Source: Cytobacillus purgationiresistens (GTDB lineage Bacteria > Bacillota > Bacilli > Bacillales > Cytobacillaceae). Taken from it: a stretch of 64,000 nt of DNA. Numbering within the stretch: the first letter of the stretch is position 1; every line of letters starts with the position of its first letter. Below are positions 44,595-53,773 of the stretch, piece by piece. The translations under genes were made by a program, and so were the position numbers. Where the stretch lies: positions 92,586-156,585 of the forward strand of contig NZ_JAUSUB010000008.1 in assembly GCF_030813235.1 (NCBI RefSeq). Direction: 5' to 3'. The notes beneath the pieces were generated by a model. It did not search any database, was not told the DNA's origin, and saw nothing but the letters and a program-made list of their open reading frames with translations.

Positions 44595-45851
44595 ATGAAA
44601 AATGATCTTTTTAAAACCAAGTCAACGGAGTACAATGGGGCATTTTTTATACTCGGAATGCACGAAGTCCATGAATATTTTATTGTTGGTGTATTAAGAA
44701 ACAATCACGTTACATCAATGGGGCATTTCTCAGAGGGATTAAAGAATGAGGAAAAAGAAACACTGAAACGCACTATCATCAACAACCATACACACAAAAA
44801 AGAAGGCATCTATTATATTGAACCAAGCATTTGTCTCCTCCTATCATTTCAGGGGTTATCAGCTGACCAACACTTAATCCAAGCAAAATTCCAATCCTTC
44901 CTTTTTAAACAATCTTGGGAATCTTGCACCTGGGAGAAGTTGATTTTCGACCAAGCCGATTTTCAGTCAGAAGTAAAGATTACCCATCCCGATAAACCGA
45001 TATGGAGTGAACCTGCTCTCAATAAAGAACAGTTTATTGCCTATCTGATCGAGATCTCACCCTATATGCTGCCGTTTTTAACAAATCGTTTATTAACAAC
45101 GATACGTTACCCGCACGGATTTGGCGATGAATCTTTCTTCCAGAAAAACTGTCCAGACTATGCGCCTGCTTTTATCGATACGAGCATGCATGAGGGTATC
45201 AACTATATCGTTTGTAATCAGCTCTCGACGCTTGTTTGGCTTGGCAATCAATTAGCGATTGAATACCATATCCCATTTCAAACCATTCAAGAAACTAGGC
45301 CTTTGGAAATTGTCTTCGATCTAGACCCGCCAGACCGGACCCATTTTTCATTAGCGATTAAAGCTGCCGAGGAAATGAAAACCATCTTTGACGGACTAGA
45401 TATTACTAGTTTTCCAAAATTATCAGGCAGTAAAGGCATACAAATTCATATCCCTATCCTCCATACATCATTGACCTTTGAGGATACACGCTTTTTCACT
45501 GAGTTCATTGCAAATTATTTAGTAGAAAAGTTCCCTCAAGACTTTACAATAGAAAGATTGAAAAAAAATCGCGGTTCTAAGCTTTATATTGATTTCATTC
45601 AACATGCTGAGGGCAAGACAATCATTTCACCTTATTCACCAAGAGGCAGGGAATTCGCAACAGTTGCCGCACCCCTTCGCTGGACTGAAGTAAATAGTGA
45701 TCTAAAAATAGAACACTATAATATTCCTTATATAATCGAACGCCTATCAAAAGAAAACTGTCCGATGGAGGATTTCTTTATAACCGAAAACCTATCTATT
45801 GAAAGGATAATTGAATCAATAAAAAGTTCCATAAAAAAAGAGGCAAGGTGA
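44595..45851 (+). CDS. LigD-type polymerase/primase with an N-terminal OB-like extension
   Basis: The 418-residue protein has a LigD polymerase domain (about 140-410) with HGFGDESFFQKNCPDYAP, LEIVFDLDPPD carrying the two catalytic aspartates, KLSGSKGIQIHIPI and SPYSPRGREFATVAAPLRW. The first 110 residues (EYFIVGVLRNNHVTSMGHFSE, then EGIYYIEPSICLLLSF) look like a ligase OB fold without a nucleotidyltransferase domain. It fills gaps and adds nucleotides at broken ends. Start ATG 44595 after GTAAGGAAG. Confidence 0.85.
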   Translation: MKNDLFKTKSTEYNGAFFILGMHEVHEYFIVGVLRNNHVTSMGHFSEGLKNEEKETLKRTIINNHTHKKEGIYYIEPSICLLLSFQGLSADQHLIQAKFQSFLFKQSWESCTWEKLIFDQADFQSEVKITHPDKPIWSEPALNKEQFIAYLIEISPYMLPFLTNRLLTTIRYPHGFGDESFFQKNCPDYAPAFIDTSMHEGINYIVCNQLSTLVWLGNQLAIEYHIPFQTIQETRPLEIVFDLDPPDRTHFSLAIKAAEEMKTIFDGLDITSFPKLSGSKGIQIHIPILHTSLTFEDTRFFTEFIANYLVEKFPQDFTIERLKKNRGSKLYIDFIQHAEGKTIISPYSPRGREFATVAAPLRWTEVNSDLKIEHYNIPYIIERLSKENCPMEDFFITENLSIERIIESIKSSIKKEAR

Positions 45852-45875
45852 CAACCGTCTCCTTGCCTCTTTCCT
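45837..45875. terminator. Terminator between LigD polymerase gene and dapF
   Basis: AAAGAGGCAAGG and CCTTGCCTCTTT pair perfectly over 12 bases and overlap the polymerase stop codon. Convergent genes share it. Confidence 0.85.
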
Positions 45876-45880
45876 GTAGA

Positions 45881-46870
45881 TTAAGCATTCATCGATTCAT
45901 TCAAAAACTCTGAAGCATGCTTTTGAAGCTTGGCATATTGCATAATCTCGTCAACAAATTCATTGCTATCCTGCACTGTAAAGGTATGAGGATTTTCAAC
46001 ATCTACATCAACTGTACAGCTATACAAATAGCTCGCATTTCCAATTAAATCAATTGACTGTTTACCTTCCTGTTCATGGACTACACAACGCACTTTACCA
46101 CCGTTATTGTAAACCTCAATCGGTGTTTCTTTGTCATTAATGCCATTTAAACAAGTGACTAAGCTTGAAGCTGACATGGCGGTTCCACATGCATTCGTAA
46201 AACCTACACCTCGTTCAAATGTACGAACATAAATATGTCCCTTTTTCAAAGGCTTTACAAAGCTGACATTTACACCATCGGGAAAAAGTTCATTCGTACC
46301 ATTAACATATTCACTGATCTCTTTTTGCAGGTTGGATCCGATCTGCTCCTTTTCAACAATAGCCACTAAATGCGGATTAGGTACAGACAACGCCGTAAAT
46401 TCAAGTTCCTCTGAAAGCGTCGGTATTTTTCCGTTGACTAAACTTTCTTGCTCAAGATGAAGAGGCAAGTCGGTTAACTCGAAGGATACCGGTGAAATCT
46501 CCACTAAGTAAGTCGGGATATCTTCAAATATATCCGGTTGATTTTGCACATGAAGATTGGCCTTCATCGTTTCAATTGTCGCTTCCTCAATAGACAACTT
46601 CTCACAGACATATCTGGCTACACAACGCAAACCATTTCCGCACATAGATGCCTCAGATCCGTCTGCATTAAACACGCGCATTCTTGCATCCACCTGGTCA
46701 CTATGAAGGACATACAGAATGCCATCTGCGCCTAAATCTGTGCTGCGATCACAAAAGGCCCTTGCCAATTCTGCACGCTTTTCGTCTGTTAATTCATATT
46801 GGTTGGACATTTCATCTATTATGAAAAAATCATTACCTGATCCATGGCATTTTACTAACTCAAGCTTCAT
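45881..46870 (-). CDS. dapF: Diaminopimelate epimerase DapF
   Basis: The 329-residue enzyme converts LL- to meso-diaminopimelate for lysine and peptidoglycan. The two catalytic cysteines are Cys77 (MCGNGLRC) and Cys228 (NACGTAMSAS), with KCHGSGNDF at the N-terminus and DLGADG. It is longer than the usual 270-285 residues, mainly through insertions around 110-160 and the C-terminus. It stands alone between the LigD polymerase gene and ribH. Confidence 0.93.
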   Translation of the reverse strand: MKLELVKCHGSGNDFFIIDEMSNQYELTDEKRAELARAFCDRSTDLGADGILYVLHSDQVDARMRVFNADGSEASMCGNGLRCVARYVCEKLSIEEATIETMKANLHVQNQPDIFEDIPTYLVEISPVSFELTDLPLHLEQESLVNGKIPTLSEELEFTALSVPNPHLVAIVEKEQIGSNLQKEISEYVNGTNELFPDGVNVSFVKPLKKGHIYVRTFERGVGFTNACGTAMSASSLVTCLNGINDKETPIEVYNNGGKVRCVVHEQEGKQSIDLIGNASYLYSCTVDVDVENPHTFTVQDSNEFVDEIMQYAKLQKHASEFLNESMNA

Positions 46871-46980
46871 GTTATACCCTCTTTCATCTTTTTATGTAGA
46901 TTGATATTTACTATTATACTTTTAAAGTTTAAAAAACTTCAAAGTTTAATTTGTAATTATCCAATATACAAAAAGAAAGG

Positions 46981-47451
46981 TCAATTCTCAAATTGCTTGT
47001 ATAGATTACCCATTTCAATCGCGCTGACTGCAGCATCCCAGCCTTTATTGCCTGCCTTTGTTCCCGCGCGTTCTATTGCTTGTTCAATAGAATCAGTTGT
47101 TAACACACCAAATATAACTGGTACACCCGTTTGCATTGCGGTGGCAGCCACTCCTTTAGCAACTTCAGCATTCACATAGTCAAAATGAGGTGTTGCTCCT
47201 CTGATTACTGTGCCGAGTGTGATAACCGCATCATACTTGCCTGTTTCTGCAAGCTTTTTCGCAGCTAATGGGATTTCAAATGCTCCTGGTACCCACACAA
47301 TTGTCACATCACTATCAGCCACATCATGGCGATGAAAGGCATCCTGTGCACCACTTAACAATTTGCTCGTGATAAACTCATTAAATCTTGATACAACAAT
47401 CCCTACTTTTAATCCTGTTCCTACTAAATGTCCCTCTATCATATGATTCAT
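46981..47451 (-). CDS. ribH: 6,7-dimethyl-8-ribityllumazine synthase RibH
   Basis: The 156-residue enzyme forms the lumazine precursor of riboflavin as an icosahedral capsid. It shows [52 protein letters not shown] and GKYDAVI. It is the last gene of the riboflavin operon, 22 bases after ribB. Start ATG 47449-47451. Confidence 0.95.
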   Translation of the reverse strand: MNHMIEGHLVGTGLKVGIVVSRFNEFITSKLLSGAQDAFHRHDVADSDVTIVWVPGAFEIPLAAKKLAETGKYDAVITLGTVIRGATPHFDYVNAEVAKGVAATAMQTGVPVIFGVLTTDSIEQAIERAGTKAGNKGWDAAVSAIEMGNLYKQFEN

Positions 47452-47473
47452 ATACTCTTCTCTCCATTCTTAT

Positions 47474-48091
47474 TTATTTTATGAGATGTAATTGATTGTT
47501 CCTATATTCGATTAATTGTTTGATAGTAATAAACTTTAGATCAAAAAGCTTAGCTTTCTCTTTCAAGTCAGGCACTCTTGCCATTGTGCCATCTTCCTTC
47601 ATGATTTCACATATAATTCCTGCCGATTTAGCACCAGCTAGCTTCGCAAAATCAACAGCAGCCTCCGTATGGCCCGGTCTTTCAATCACGCCGCCCTCTT
47701 TTGCAATTAATGGAAAAATATGACCTGGCCGATGAAAATCTTCAGGAATCGCTTCACCTTCGAGCATTTTCTCGATAGTTAATGCGCGCTCAAAAGCACT
47801 AATGCCTGTCGTTGTGCTTTTATGGTCAATACTGACAGTAAAAGCGGTTTGATGGGAATCAGTATTATTCTGAACCATCGGATCAAGCGCAAGCTTTTTT
47901 GCAATGGATTGCGAAATGGGCACACAAATTAGTCCCTTGCCTTCTGTTGCCATAAAGTTGATTGTCTCGGGTTTAGCATATTCTGCGATAGCCAGGAAAT
48001 CCCCTTCATTCTCTCTGTTTTCATCATCACAAACGATGATCACTTTACCAGCCTTTAAGTCTGTGATGGCCTCTTCAATTGTGTTAAACAC
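47474..48091 (-). CDS. ribB: 3,4-dihydroxy-2-butanone-4-phosphate synthase (RibB alone)
   Basis: The 205-residue protein corresponds only to the DHBP synthase half of Bacillus RibBA. It has [32 protein letters not shown] and [16 protein letters not shown], and ends right after the IEYR linker. No GTP cyclohydrolase II (RibA) domain follows, so the first step must be encoded elsewhere. It converts ribulose-5-phosphate to the 4-carbon unit used by RibH. Start ATG 48089-48091 after GAGGAAGAAGGG. Confidence 0.92.
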   Translation of the reverse strand: MFNTIEEAITDLKAGKVIIVCDDENRENEGDFLAIAEYAKPETINFMATEGKGLICVPISQSIAKKLALDPMVQNNTDSHQTAFTVSIDHKSTTTGISAFERALTIEKMLEGEAIPEDFHRPGHIFPLIAKEGGVIERPGHTEAAVDFAKLAGAKSAGIICEIMKEDGTMARVPDLKEKAKLFDLKFITIKQLIEYRNNQLHLIK

Positions 48092-48110
48092 CCTTCTTCC
48101 TCCTCATAGA

Positions 48111-48235
48111 AAAGCGCAAGCGCCTTGCTCACCCCCGACAAGCTTAAGGCGCACAGGGTAATGAAGGTCGATCTTTACCTTCAATTCCTGTGTGACTTAA
48201 GACCTCGAGGAGGTAGGCGCTGGAGCTAGACATCT
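48111..48235. repeat. Dispersed hairpin repeat, copy 3
   Basis: AAAAGCGCAAGCGCCTTG opens it, CCCCGACAAGCTTAAG follows, then an inner stem CACAGGGT...ACCTTC with CCTGTGTG, CTTAAGACCTCGAGG and GTAGGCGCTGGAGCTAGACA. The whole is an inverted repeat of about 120 bases in the ribE-ribB gap. Confidence 0.8.
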
Positions 48236-48267
48236 TTCTTATTGAAAAATTTATACTTATCTTTTAA

Positions 48268-48413
48268 GAAAAGCGCAAGCCCCTTCTCATCACCATACGA
48301 ACTGAAAAGACTTCGACCGAGAAGATAATGATATATGTTCGGCGAACCGATGCCGATTTATCGCGGGAGGAGAGCCTGAGATTCGAAAGGCGATAAGCAC
48401 TGGAGCTGGACAT
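48268..48413. repeat. Dispersed hairpin repeat, diverged copy 4
   Basis: Ends match the family (AAAAGCGCAAGC at the left and CACTGGAGCTGGACAT at the right) while the middle differs, with CGACCGAGAAG and GGCGAACCGATGCC. It is directly after copy 3, so the ribE-ribB intergenic space is made of these elements. Confidence 0.6.
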
Positions 48414-48446
48414 TTTCTAATATATTTTATAATCAACGTTCAACTC

Positions 48447-49094
48447 TCAAGAATAAAACCCGTTATCCTTCAAAAGTATTTCTAAATCTGCATTCTTTTG
48501 TTTCGGTTTTTTGTTCACCATGGAATCGATATATTTAGCCAGCATATCGAACTCTAAATTAACTTGATCACCAATTTTTTTCTCACCTAATACAGATTGA
48601 TTTCTAGTGTGTGGAATGAGGGATACAGTTATCTTGTCATCGTCCAATGCCATGACAGTCAAGGACGTACCATCAATCGCCACCGAGCCTTTATCCAATA
48701 ATAAATATCGATATTCAGTCGGTATAGAGATATCAAAATAAACAGCATTCTCTTTTACAATTTTTCTTAATATCGTGCCAACCGCATCGACATGCCCTGA
48801 AACAAAATGGCCGCCGAATCGGCCATTCGCAGGCATGGCACGTTCTAAATTGACTTTGCTTTGCGGCTTGATCTTTGATAAAGATGTACTTAGATAGGTT
48901 TCAGGCATCACATCTGCAGTAAACTCTGCATGATTGAAATGAGTGACAGTTAAACAAACACCGTTGACAGCAATGCTGTCACCTTCCTTCACATCTGTTA
49001 ACACCTTTGAGGATGCAATCGTCAATTCGATGGTATTCCCTTGATGAACCGCACGCTTAACAGTACCTAGTTCTTCAATTATTCCTGTAAACAC
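48447..49094 (-). CDS. ribE: Riboflavin synthase alpha subunit RibE
   Basis: The 215-residue enzyme dismutates two lumazine molecules into riboflavin. It consists of two lumazine-binding repeats (MFTGIIEELGTV and GDSIAVNGVCLTV in the first; GHFVSGHVDAVGTI and GSVAIDGTSLTV in the second). AAAGGTAGG precedes ATG 49092-49094. The FMN riboswitch at 49415-49565 controls it. No ribD precedes it, unlike B. subtilis. Confidence 0.94.
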   Translation of the reverse strand: MFTGIIEELGTVKRAVHQGNTIELTIASSKVLTDVKEGDSIAVNGVCLTVTHFNHAEFTADVMPETYLSTSLSKIKPQSKVNLERAMPANGRFGGHFVSGHVDAVGTILRKIVKENAVYFDISIPTEYRYLLLDKGSVAIDGTSLTVMALDDDKITVSLIPHTRNQSVLGEKKIGDQVNLEFDMLAKYIDSMVNKKPKQKNADLEILLKDNGFYS

Positions 49095-49111
49095 ATGGAA
49101 CCTACCTTTCT

Positions 49112-49285
49112 TTAAAAAATATGATATGTTCGAAAAAAAACAAATGGGATTCGTTCCGCTCGGGGCATTTGGGCGGAAATAGGAAAGGTCTTACTTATGC
49201 TGGAATTAAAAATTGGAAATAGCGTCAATAAAAAGCTCTTGTCATTTCGATAAGTAATTGGTTCACATTCAATTTGTATATTCAC
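49112..49285 (-). CDS. 57-codon frame between the FMN riboswitch and ribE
   Basis: A GTG at 49283-49285, preceded by GAGGTGAAGAGCAT, opens a 57-residue frame (MNIQIECEPITYRNDKSFLL...) that ends at TAA 49112-49114, just before the ribE ribosome binding site. No homologue comes to mind. It might be a small leader peptide, the remnant of a lost ribD region, or chance. Confidence 0.3.
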   Translation of the reverse strand: MNIQIECEPITYRNDKSFLLTLFPIFNSSISKTFPISAQMPRAERIPFVFFRTYHIF

Positions 49286-49325
49286 ATGCTCTTCACCTCA
49301 CTACTTAAGTTTCTTCCCCATGAGT

Positions 49326-49356
49326 AAATAAACCCCACACATTCAAAATGTGCGGG
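49326..49356 (-). terminator. FMN riboswitch terminator
   Basis: On the minus strand CCCGCACATT pairs with AATGTGTGGGG (G-T mismatch) and runs into TTTATTTA, between the aptamer and ribE. Confidence 0.75.
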
Positions 49357-49414
49357 AGAGTTAACCATGACAAAATAAACGTTATAAAGTAAATTTTTTA
49401 ACGTAAGTTTGACA

Positions 49415-49565
49415 CATTCCTTCTCCCATCCAGACTATACTGTCGGCTTTGGATTTCCACCAAATCCACCGTTTTCAACATCCATTGAACCCGGGTCACG
49501 GACTAAGAGGGTTCCCCCTCATCACCGCCGGTTGGGAATTTCACCCTGCCCCGAAGGAAACGTTA
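49415..49565 (-). ncRNA. FMN riboswitch (RFN element)
   Basis: On the minus strand the conserved parts are CCTTCGGGGCAGGGTGAAAT, CCCAACCGGCGGTGAT, AGTCCGTGACCCGGGT, GGTGGATTTGGTGAAA-type core, CCGACAGTATAGTCTGGATG and GGGAGAAGGA, in RFN order. Bound FMN would favour the following terminator and lower rib gene expression. Confidence 0.95.
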
Positions 49566-49599
49566 TTAAATTTTCAAGTGCTAGAAGCTACCAAAGGTA

Positions 49600-50281
49600 A
49601 CTGTAGAATATTGATATATCAGCATTTATAGGCTCAGCTAAAGAATTTCATTTCCTTTGGTGATAGGGTTATTTCCTATAAATCCTACCATTTCAAACAA
49701 AAAACCTACCAAAACCCTTCCATTCCTACTACATCAATATAGCACCTAAAATAAGCATAGATTCTTTATCAGGCTAAATCAAGTGTTTTATTAATAAATG
49801 GTTATTTCATCATAAACTTCTTCCCCTGTTTCATCAATAAAAGATAATTTATAATCAATCCTATTCTCTAATTTTGCTTCCATTTCTCCTTGCTTAAAAA
49901 TGTAAAATCGTAAATTGGATTCTAAAGACACTTGTTTGAACATTAGATGATCAATTTATAATTATAAACTTCTCAACACCAACACAAGCATGGACTTGGA
50001 CACCACGAATACAAATTTCCCCATTAAAATAGGTATACTAGTTCAAGGACTAACACAAATGATGTATCTTGCTTAAATCCAATTGTTCAGATTTTTCCCC
50101 TTTTCACTCTCCTAAAAACTCGAAATTCACATACTAACATTCAGATTTTTCTATTTCATTGATACTTTCGTTGATATTATGCTTAATTAGTTGCAGGATT
50201 CTTCCTACATAAAAAAAGCTGTATAAAGATGATGCAAATTACGAATCATATTAATAAATTTAATAATGAGGAGTAAAAATC
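49600..50281. other. Intergenic region with a gene remnant
   Basis: Apart from a 50-codon minus-strand frame at 49791-49943, which lacks a ribosome binding site, I see no feature. Sequence is very AT-rich. Confidence 0.4.
49791..49943 (-). pseudogene. 50-codon remnant with protein-like composition
   Basis: The frame MFKQVSLESNLRFYIFKQGE continues with many Glu, Asp and Ile codons to TAA. Codon use and charge look coding, but upstream stops and the lack of a Shine-Dalgarno sequence suggest a truncated gene end. Family unknown. Confidence 0.35.
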
Positions 50282-50587
50282 ATGAAAATAATTCAACGTA
50301 TTGCATTGGCATTAGTGATTATCGGAGCTATAAACTGGGGACTAATTGGATTATTTCAATTTGACTTGGTTGCAACTTTATTCGGAGGACAAGATGCCGC
50401 ATTTTCGAGAGTAATTTATACTCTTGTGGGTTTAAGTGGATTAGTTTGTTTAACTCTCTTGTTTGCACCAATGGATGAGGAAGTCGAAAGAAGAGAAAAT
50501 GCACAGGGAAATAGGAACTTAAATTATTCTACAGAGTTTGGTGAAGAAAATGACTTATCTGAACTAAAAGATGAGAATGACAAATAG
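50282..50587 (+). CDS. DUF378-family membrane protein
   Basis: The 101-residue protein has two transmembrane helices (IALALVIIGAINWGLIGLF and VIYTLVGLSGLVCLTLLF) with the family signature GAINWGL-x-G, then a charged tail of about 35 residues. DUF378 members are small membrane proteins of unknown function. GAGGAG precedes ATG 50282. A terminator follows. Confidence 0.88.
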   Translation: MKIIQRIALALVIIGAINWGLIGLFQFDLVATLFGGQDAAFSRVIYTLVGLSGLVCLTLLFAPMDEEVERRENAQGNRNLNYSTEFGEENDLSELKDENDK

Positions 50588-50604
50588 AAATATCTTTTAA
50601 GACT

Positions 50605-50640
50605 GAAGGTGAATAGAGTATTCACCTTCTGTTTTTTATT
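50605..50640 (+). terminator. DUF378 gene terminator
   Basis: GAAGGTGAA and TTCACCTTC form a nine-base stem with a seven-base loop and are followed by TGTTTTTTATT. Confidence 0.8.
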
Positions 50641-50808
50641 TTGACTTTGTATAGGCCGAATCAATTATAGACACAAAACAATTCCCTCAAAATATATAGA
50701 AAACCTGATTGCAACTCTATCTATCTCCATATGTAATTATAGTATTAAATTTGCCACATCCTTACTCCATTAAATCCAATTCTGAGATTTTCTTTCCTAT
50801 CATTTTGA

Positions 50809-51248
50809 ATGAACGATCAAAAGATTATAAAAATTTCAAACAAGTTACTACAAGGTCAATATATGGGAGTACATGCTTTTGAAGAATTTATTAAGAATCT
50901 AGATGACTCTTCCTCACTCCGTCCAGATTCATTACAATCCAAAAGGACTTAAAACATCATGTTGGATTGCTTTCAGAACGAATTCACGAACTGCAAGGAA
51001 CACCAGAGACTAACAGGGAGTTATTGGTAAGATCGATCTTTCATTAGTCAACTAATAGATCGCTCACATGGGAAAGAGGAAATTCTAAAGCATGCAATTA
51101 AAGGAGAAAACCTCTATGGAATCAAAATGACGATAAACTTGATGAGAAAAGTTTGAGCCTAGTTCAGACTGTAAGATCTAATTATGAGAAAACCTTAGAC
51201 TTTCTCATTTATTCTTCAGTCATCTATAATACATTCTGCTTACTGTGA
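50809..51248 (+). pseudogene. Broken ferritin-like (DUF2383/PA2169-type) four-helix protein gene
   Basis: Frames join in order to give a family-like protein: NKLLQGQYMGVHAFEEFIKN from 50809, then LKHHVGLLSERIHELQGTPE in another frame, then HGKEEILKHAIKGENLYGI, then SLSLVQTVRSNYEKTLDFLI. The helix pattern (YMGVHAFEEF, HHVGLLSERIHELQG) fits the ferritin-like stress-protein family. At least two frameshifts and stops interrupt it, so it is not expressed as a whole. Confidence 0.65.
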
Positions 51249-51927
51249 TTAATGAATATATTAGTTAACTCACCCATATAATAAAAATGTTGGGCAAGGT
51301 TAAACCCTAGAATCACTTTTTTATCTTTGCTCCAACGCCATACCAATCACTTGGTGATACCCCCTACATATTTAAGAGTGATTGCTTTTGACATGATTAA
51401 AGCCTGATAAAGGGCTCTTTTCTCATTTTCAAAAGACCCTGATGTACTTTCCCAATCAAACATACTGACTTGTACATATGATGCATGGATTACAGTCTTA
51501 ACTTTTTAATCTTAATAATACTGACTGAATTTTATTTATTTATTTTGACCATTCTATAGCTACTGTTTTCTAGCAATGAAATAGGATCGGTGAAATATGG
51601 AATGTCTTCCAATAGACCTTTTCTTAATTCCATTTTTCTAATGCTTGTTCCTTTAGTCTTGTTGTTCATTAAAAAACTACATTACGGAATAGTTATACCA
51701 ATTTTTTACGTTAATTTTGTTCTCCAAATATTTATTCCAGGTTTCATGGTTAATTTCTAATAAATTTATTATTCTTCCGCTTCCTAAAACTTAATACAAT
51801 ACTCCTTTTAGAGATGTTCTTCAAAATAAATGAGGTTTCTTTGCATACATATTGGTTGATTTGCAAATAGTAATTTATGGTGTAAATAAAATTACGCCTA
51901 CTAACTTCGATGTGGAGGGATATTGAA
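51249..51927. other. Intergenic region without a gene
   Basis: No supported frame is visible. The sequence is very AT-rich and may include further decayed DNA following the broken ferritin-like gene. Confidence 0.4.
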
Positions 51928-52101
51928 ATGTATATTCGTGAAGGCTTAATCCCAACTGTATTAGGTTCGGCTGTTACGGCTACTGGATACGCATTGAAGC
52001 AAAAACGCGGATCAAATAAAATGGTTGCAAACACTGTTTTTGGATTCGGTTTAGCCCACATTGTTTTAGGTGCAATTGATCTTGTTGAACATCGTCGTTA
52101 G
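51928..52101 (+). CDS. Small membrane protein of unknown function
   Basis: The 57-residue product has two weak hydrophobic segments (IPTVLGSAVTATGYAL and MVANTVFGFGLAHIVLGAI) separated by a basic turn KQKRGSNK, suggesting a hairpin in the membrane. GGAGG lies eight bases before ATG 51928; the frame itself opens at 51910. A good terminator follows. Homologues in Bacillus are sometimes misnamed asparagine synthase; the function is unknown. Confidence 0.7.
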   Translation: MYIREGLIPTVLGSAVTATGYALKQKRGSNKMVANTVFGFGLAHIVLGAIDLVEHRR

Positions 52102-52106
52102 TATCT

Positions 52107-52138
52107 ATGGGAGCACAATTAGTGCTCTCCTTTTTTAT
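52107..52138 (+). terminator. Terminator of the small membrane protein gene
   Basis: GGGAGCAC and GTGCTCTCC pair around AATTA, followed by T6. Confidence 0.85.
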
Positions 52139-52210
52139 TTGGAAGCCGATTAACTCTTTTGCTAATCCATTAAATTTGATAAATTTCACTAATTACGCAA
52201 TTTTTAAATT

Positions 52211-52393
52211 GTGGTGATTTTAAAAAATTCACTAAAGGTATGCTTTCTAACAGAAATTCTTGAAAAAAATGACATTTCTTTCAAATTTAAAGAAGGCTTT
52301 ATTTATATCCCCGAGATGCATTTGTTGCTCTTAATTCAATCATTAGTATTTGCTACCGATAAAACAGCACTTTTAATTGCTGAAATCATATGA
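52211..52393 (+). CDS. Possible 60-residue protein, dubious
   Basis: A frame from GTG 52211 reads MVILKNSLKVCFLTEILEKN and ends in a hydrophobic segment with LLLLIQSLVFAT. No clear ribosome binding site is present. It may be a remnant of a larger gene. Confidence 0.25.
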   Translation: MVILKNSLKVCFLTEILEKNDISFKFKEGFIYIPEMHLLLLIQSLVFATDKTALLIAEII

Positions 52394-52524
52394 ACAAAAG
52401 CGCACAAAAACAGAAAAGTCTACCTCTCGAAAAATAGGTGCAAGTCAATTGGATAAACATGCTTCAATTCCTGTATAATAGGGGCTGGTGTATTAATAAG
52501 CGGTGAAAGATAGGAGAGAAAGCG

Positions 52525-53691
52525 GTGCAACTAGAAAAATTTATTGATCGAAGAAAGACACATTCGGTTAAATGGTATATAGAAGATCAGGACATCATCC
52601 CACTATGTATTGCTGATATGGATTTTCAAGTTTCAGAAGAAATTGTAAACGCTATAACCCAGAAAGCAACACACGGAATTTACGGGTATAGTACTTTTTG
52701 TGAACGATATTATGATGCAGTTCAGTATTGGTGGAAAACACAATATGATTGGGAGTTAAAACGAGAGTGGATTTCTTTTAGCCCTGGAATCATTCCTGGA
52801 ATTAATCTATTATTAAAATCATTAACACAACCAGGTGATGCTGTTATTGTGCAAGACCCTGTATATTATCCATTCTTTTCTACAATTGAAACACAAGGTT
52901 GTACCATCTTAAACAATTCTCTTGTTTACTCGAATGGTTCATACGAAATGAATTTTGAAGATTTTGAAGAAAAGGCATCACAGCCAGATACAAAAGTATT
53001 TATTTTGTGCAGCCCTCACAATCCAGTAGGGAGAGTGTGGACTAAGGAAGAATTGCGAAGGATCGGCAAAATTTGCGATAAACATGGAGTCTTTGTTATT
53101 TCAGATGAAATGCATGGAGATTTGACTTACTCAGGCAATAGACATATACCGTTTGCAACCGTTCATCCAGACCATTTAAAGTTGTCTGTTACTTGCGCTG
53201 CACCGAGTAAAACATTTAATATTGCAGGAATGCAAAGCTCTATTTTCATTATTCCAAATAAAGATGTGAAAGAAAAGTATGAAGCACTTTTAACAGGATT
53301 CGGTTTAATGCGTCCAAATGCCTTTGCAGTGGAAGGAACGATTGCTGCCTACTATAGGGGTTTACCTTGGCTTCAAGAGGTAAAGGGATATTTAGAAGCC
53401 AACCTTGAATATGTTTGTTCGTTTCTAAAAGAATATATCCCTTCAATTAAAGTAGTTAAACCAGAAGCCACTCATTTGATTTGGCTGGATTGTCGTGATC
53501 TGCATATTCCGCCCGAAGAATTGCATACTTTCTTCTTAGAGAATGGAAGAGTAAGACTGGATGAAGGAATGAAGTTCGGTAAAGGCGGTTATGGATTTGA
53601 ACGTATTAATATTGCCTGTCCGCGTGAGGTTCTGACAGAAGCATTACTGAGAATAAAGGCTGCTGTAAATGGAAGAGAAAAGAACTGCTAG
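52525..53691 (+). CDS. patB: MalY/PatB-family PLP-dependent aminotransferase (cystathionine beta-lyase)
   Basis: The 388-residue fold-type I PLP enzyme probably cleaves cystathionine or cysteine conjugates. It has CIADMDFQVSEEI, CSPHNPVGRVWTKEEL, SDEMHGDLTYSGN and the PLP-lysine segment APSKTFNIAGMQSS. The C-terminal RLDEGMKFGKGGYGFERINIACP is typical of MalY/PatB. The start is GTG 52525, preceded by AGGAGAG. The symbol follows the Bacillus name and is tentative. Confidence 0.88.
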   Translation: MQLEKFIDRRKTHSVKWYIEDQDIIPLCIADMDFQVSEEIVNAITQKATHGIYGYSTFCERYYDAVQYWWKTQYDWELKREWISFSPGIIPGINLLLKSLTQPGDAVIVQDPVYYPFFSTIETQGCTILNNSLVYSNGSYEMNFEDFEEKASQPDTKVFILCSPHNPVGRVWTKEELRRIGKICDKHGVFVISDEMHGDLTYSGNRHIPFATVHPDHLKLSVTCAAPSKTFNIAGMQSSIFIIPNKDVKEKYEALLTGFGLMRPNAFAVEGTIAAYYRGLPWLQEVKGYLEANLEYVCSFLKEYIPSIKVVKPEATHLIWLDCRDLHIPPEELHTFFLENGRVRLDEGMKFGKGGYGFERINIACPREVLTEALLRIKAAVNGREKNC

Positions 53692-53714
53692 CGATCTACG
53701 TTAGCAGCTTTTTT
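53686..53714 (+). terminator. Terminator of the PatB-type gene
   Basis: CTGCTAGCG and CGTTAGCAG pair with one G-T around ATCTA; TTTTTT follows. The 5' arm overlaps the stop codon. Confidence 0.7.
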
Positions 53715-53773
53715 CATTTTTAAATATGAAAAACAAAAAGAGCAGGGATGAAATTTCCACTGCTCTACTTCGC

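Noticed and set aside
51750..52189. Minus-strand frames over the small membrane protein gene
   Set aside because: No ribosome binding site and opposite to the supported gene at 51928-52101.
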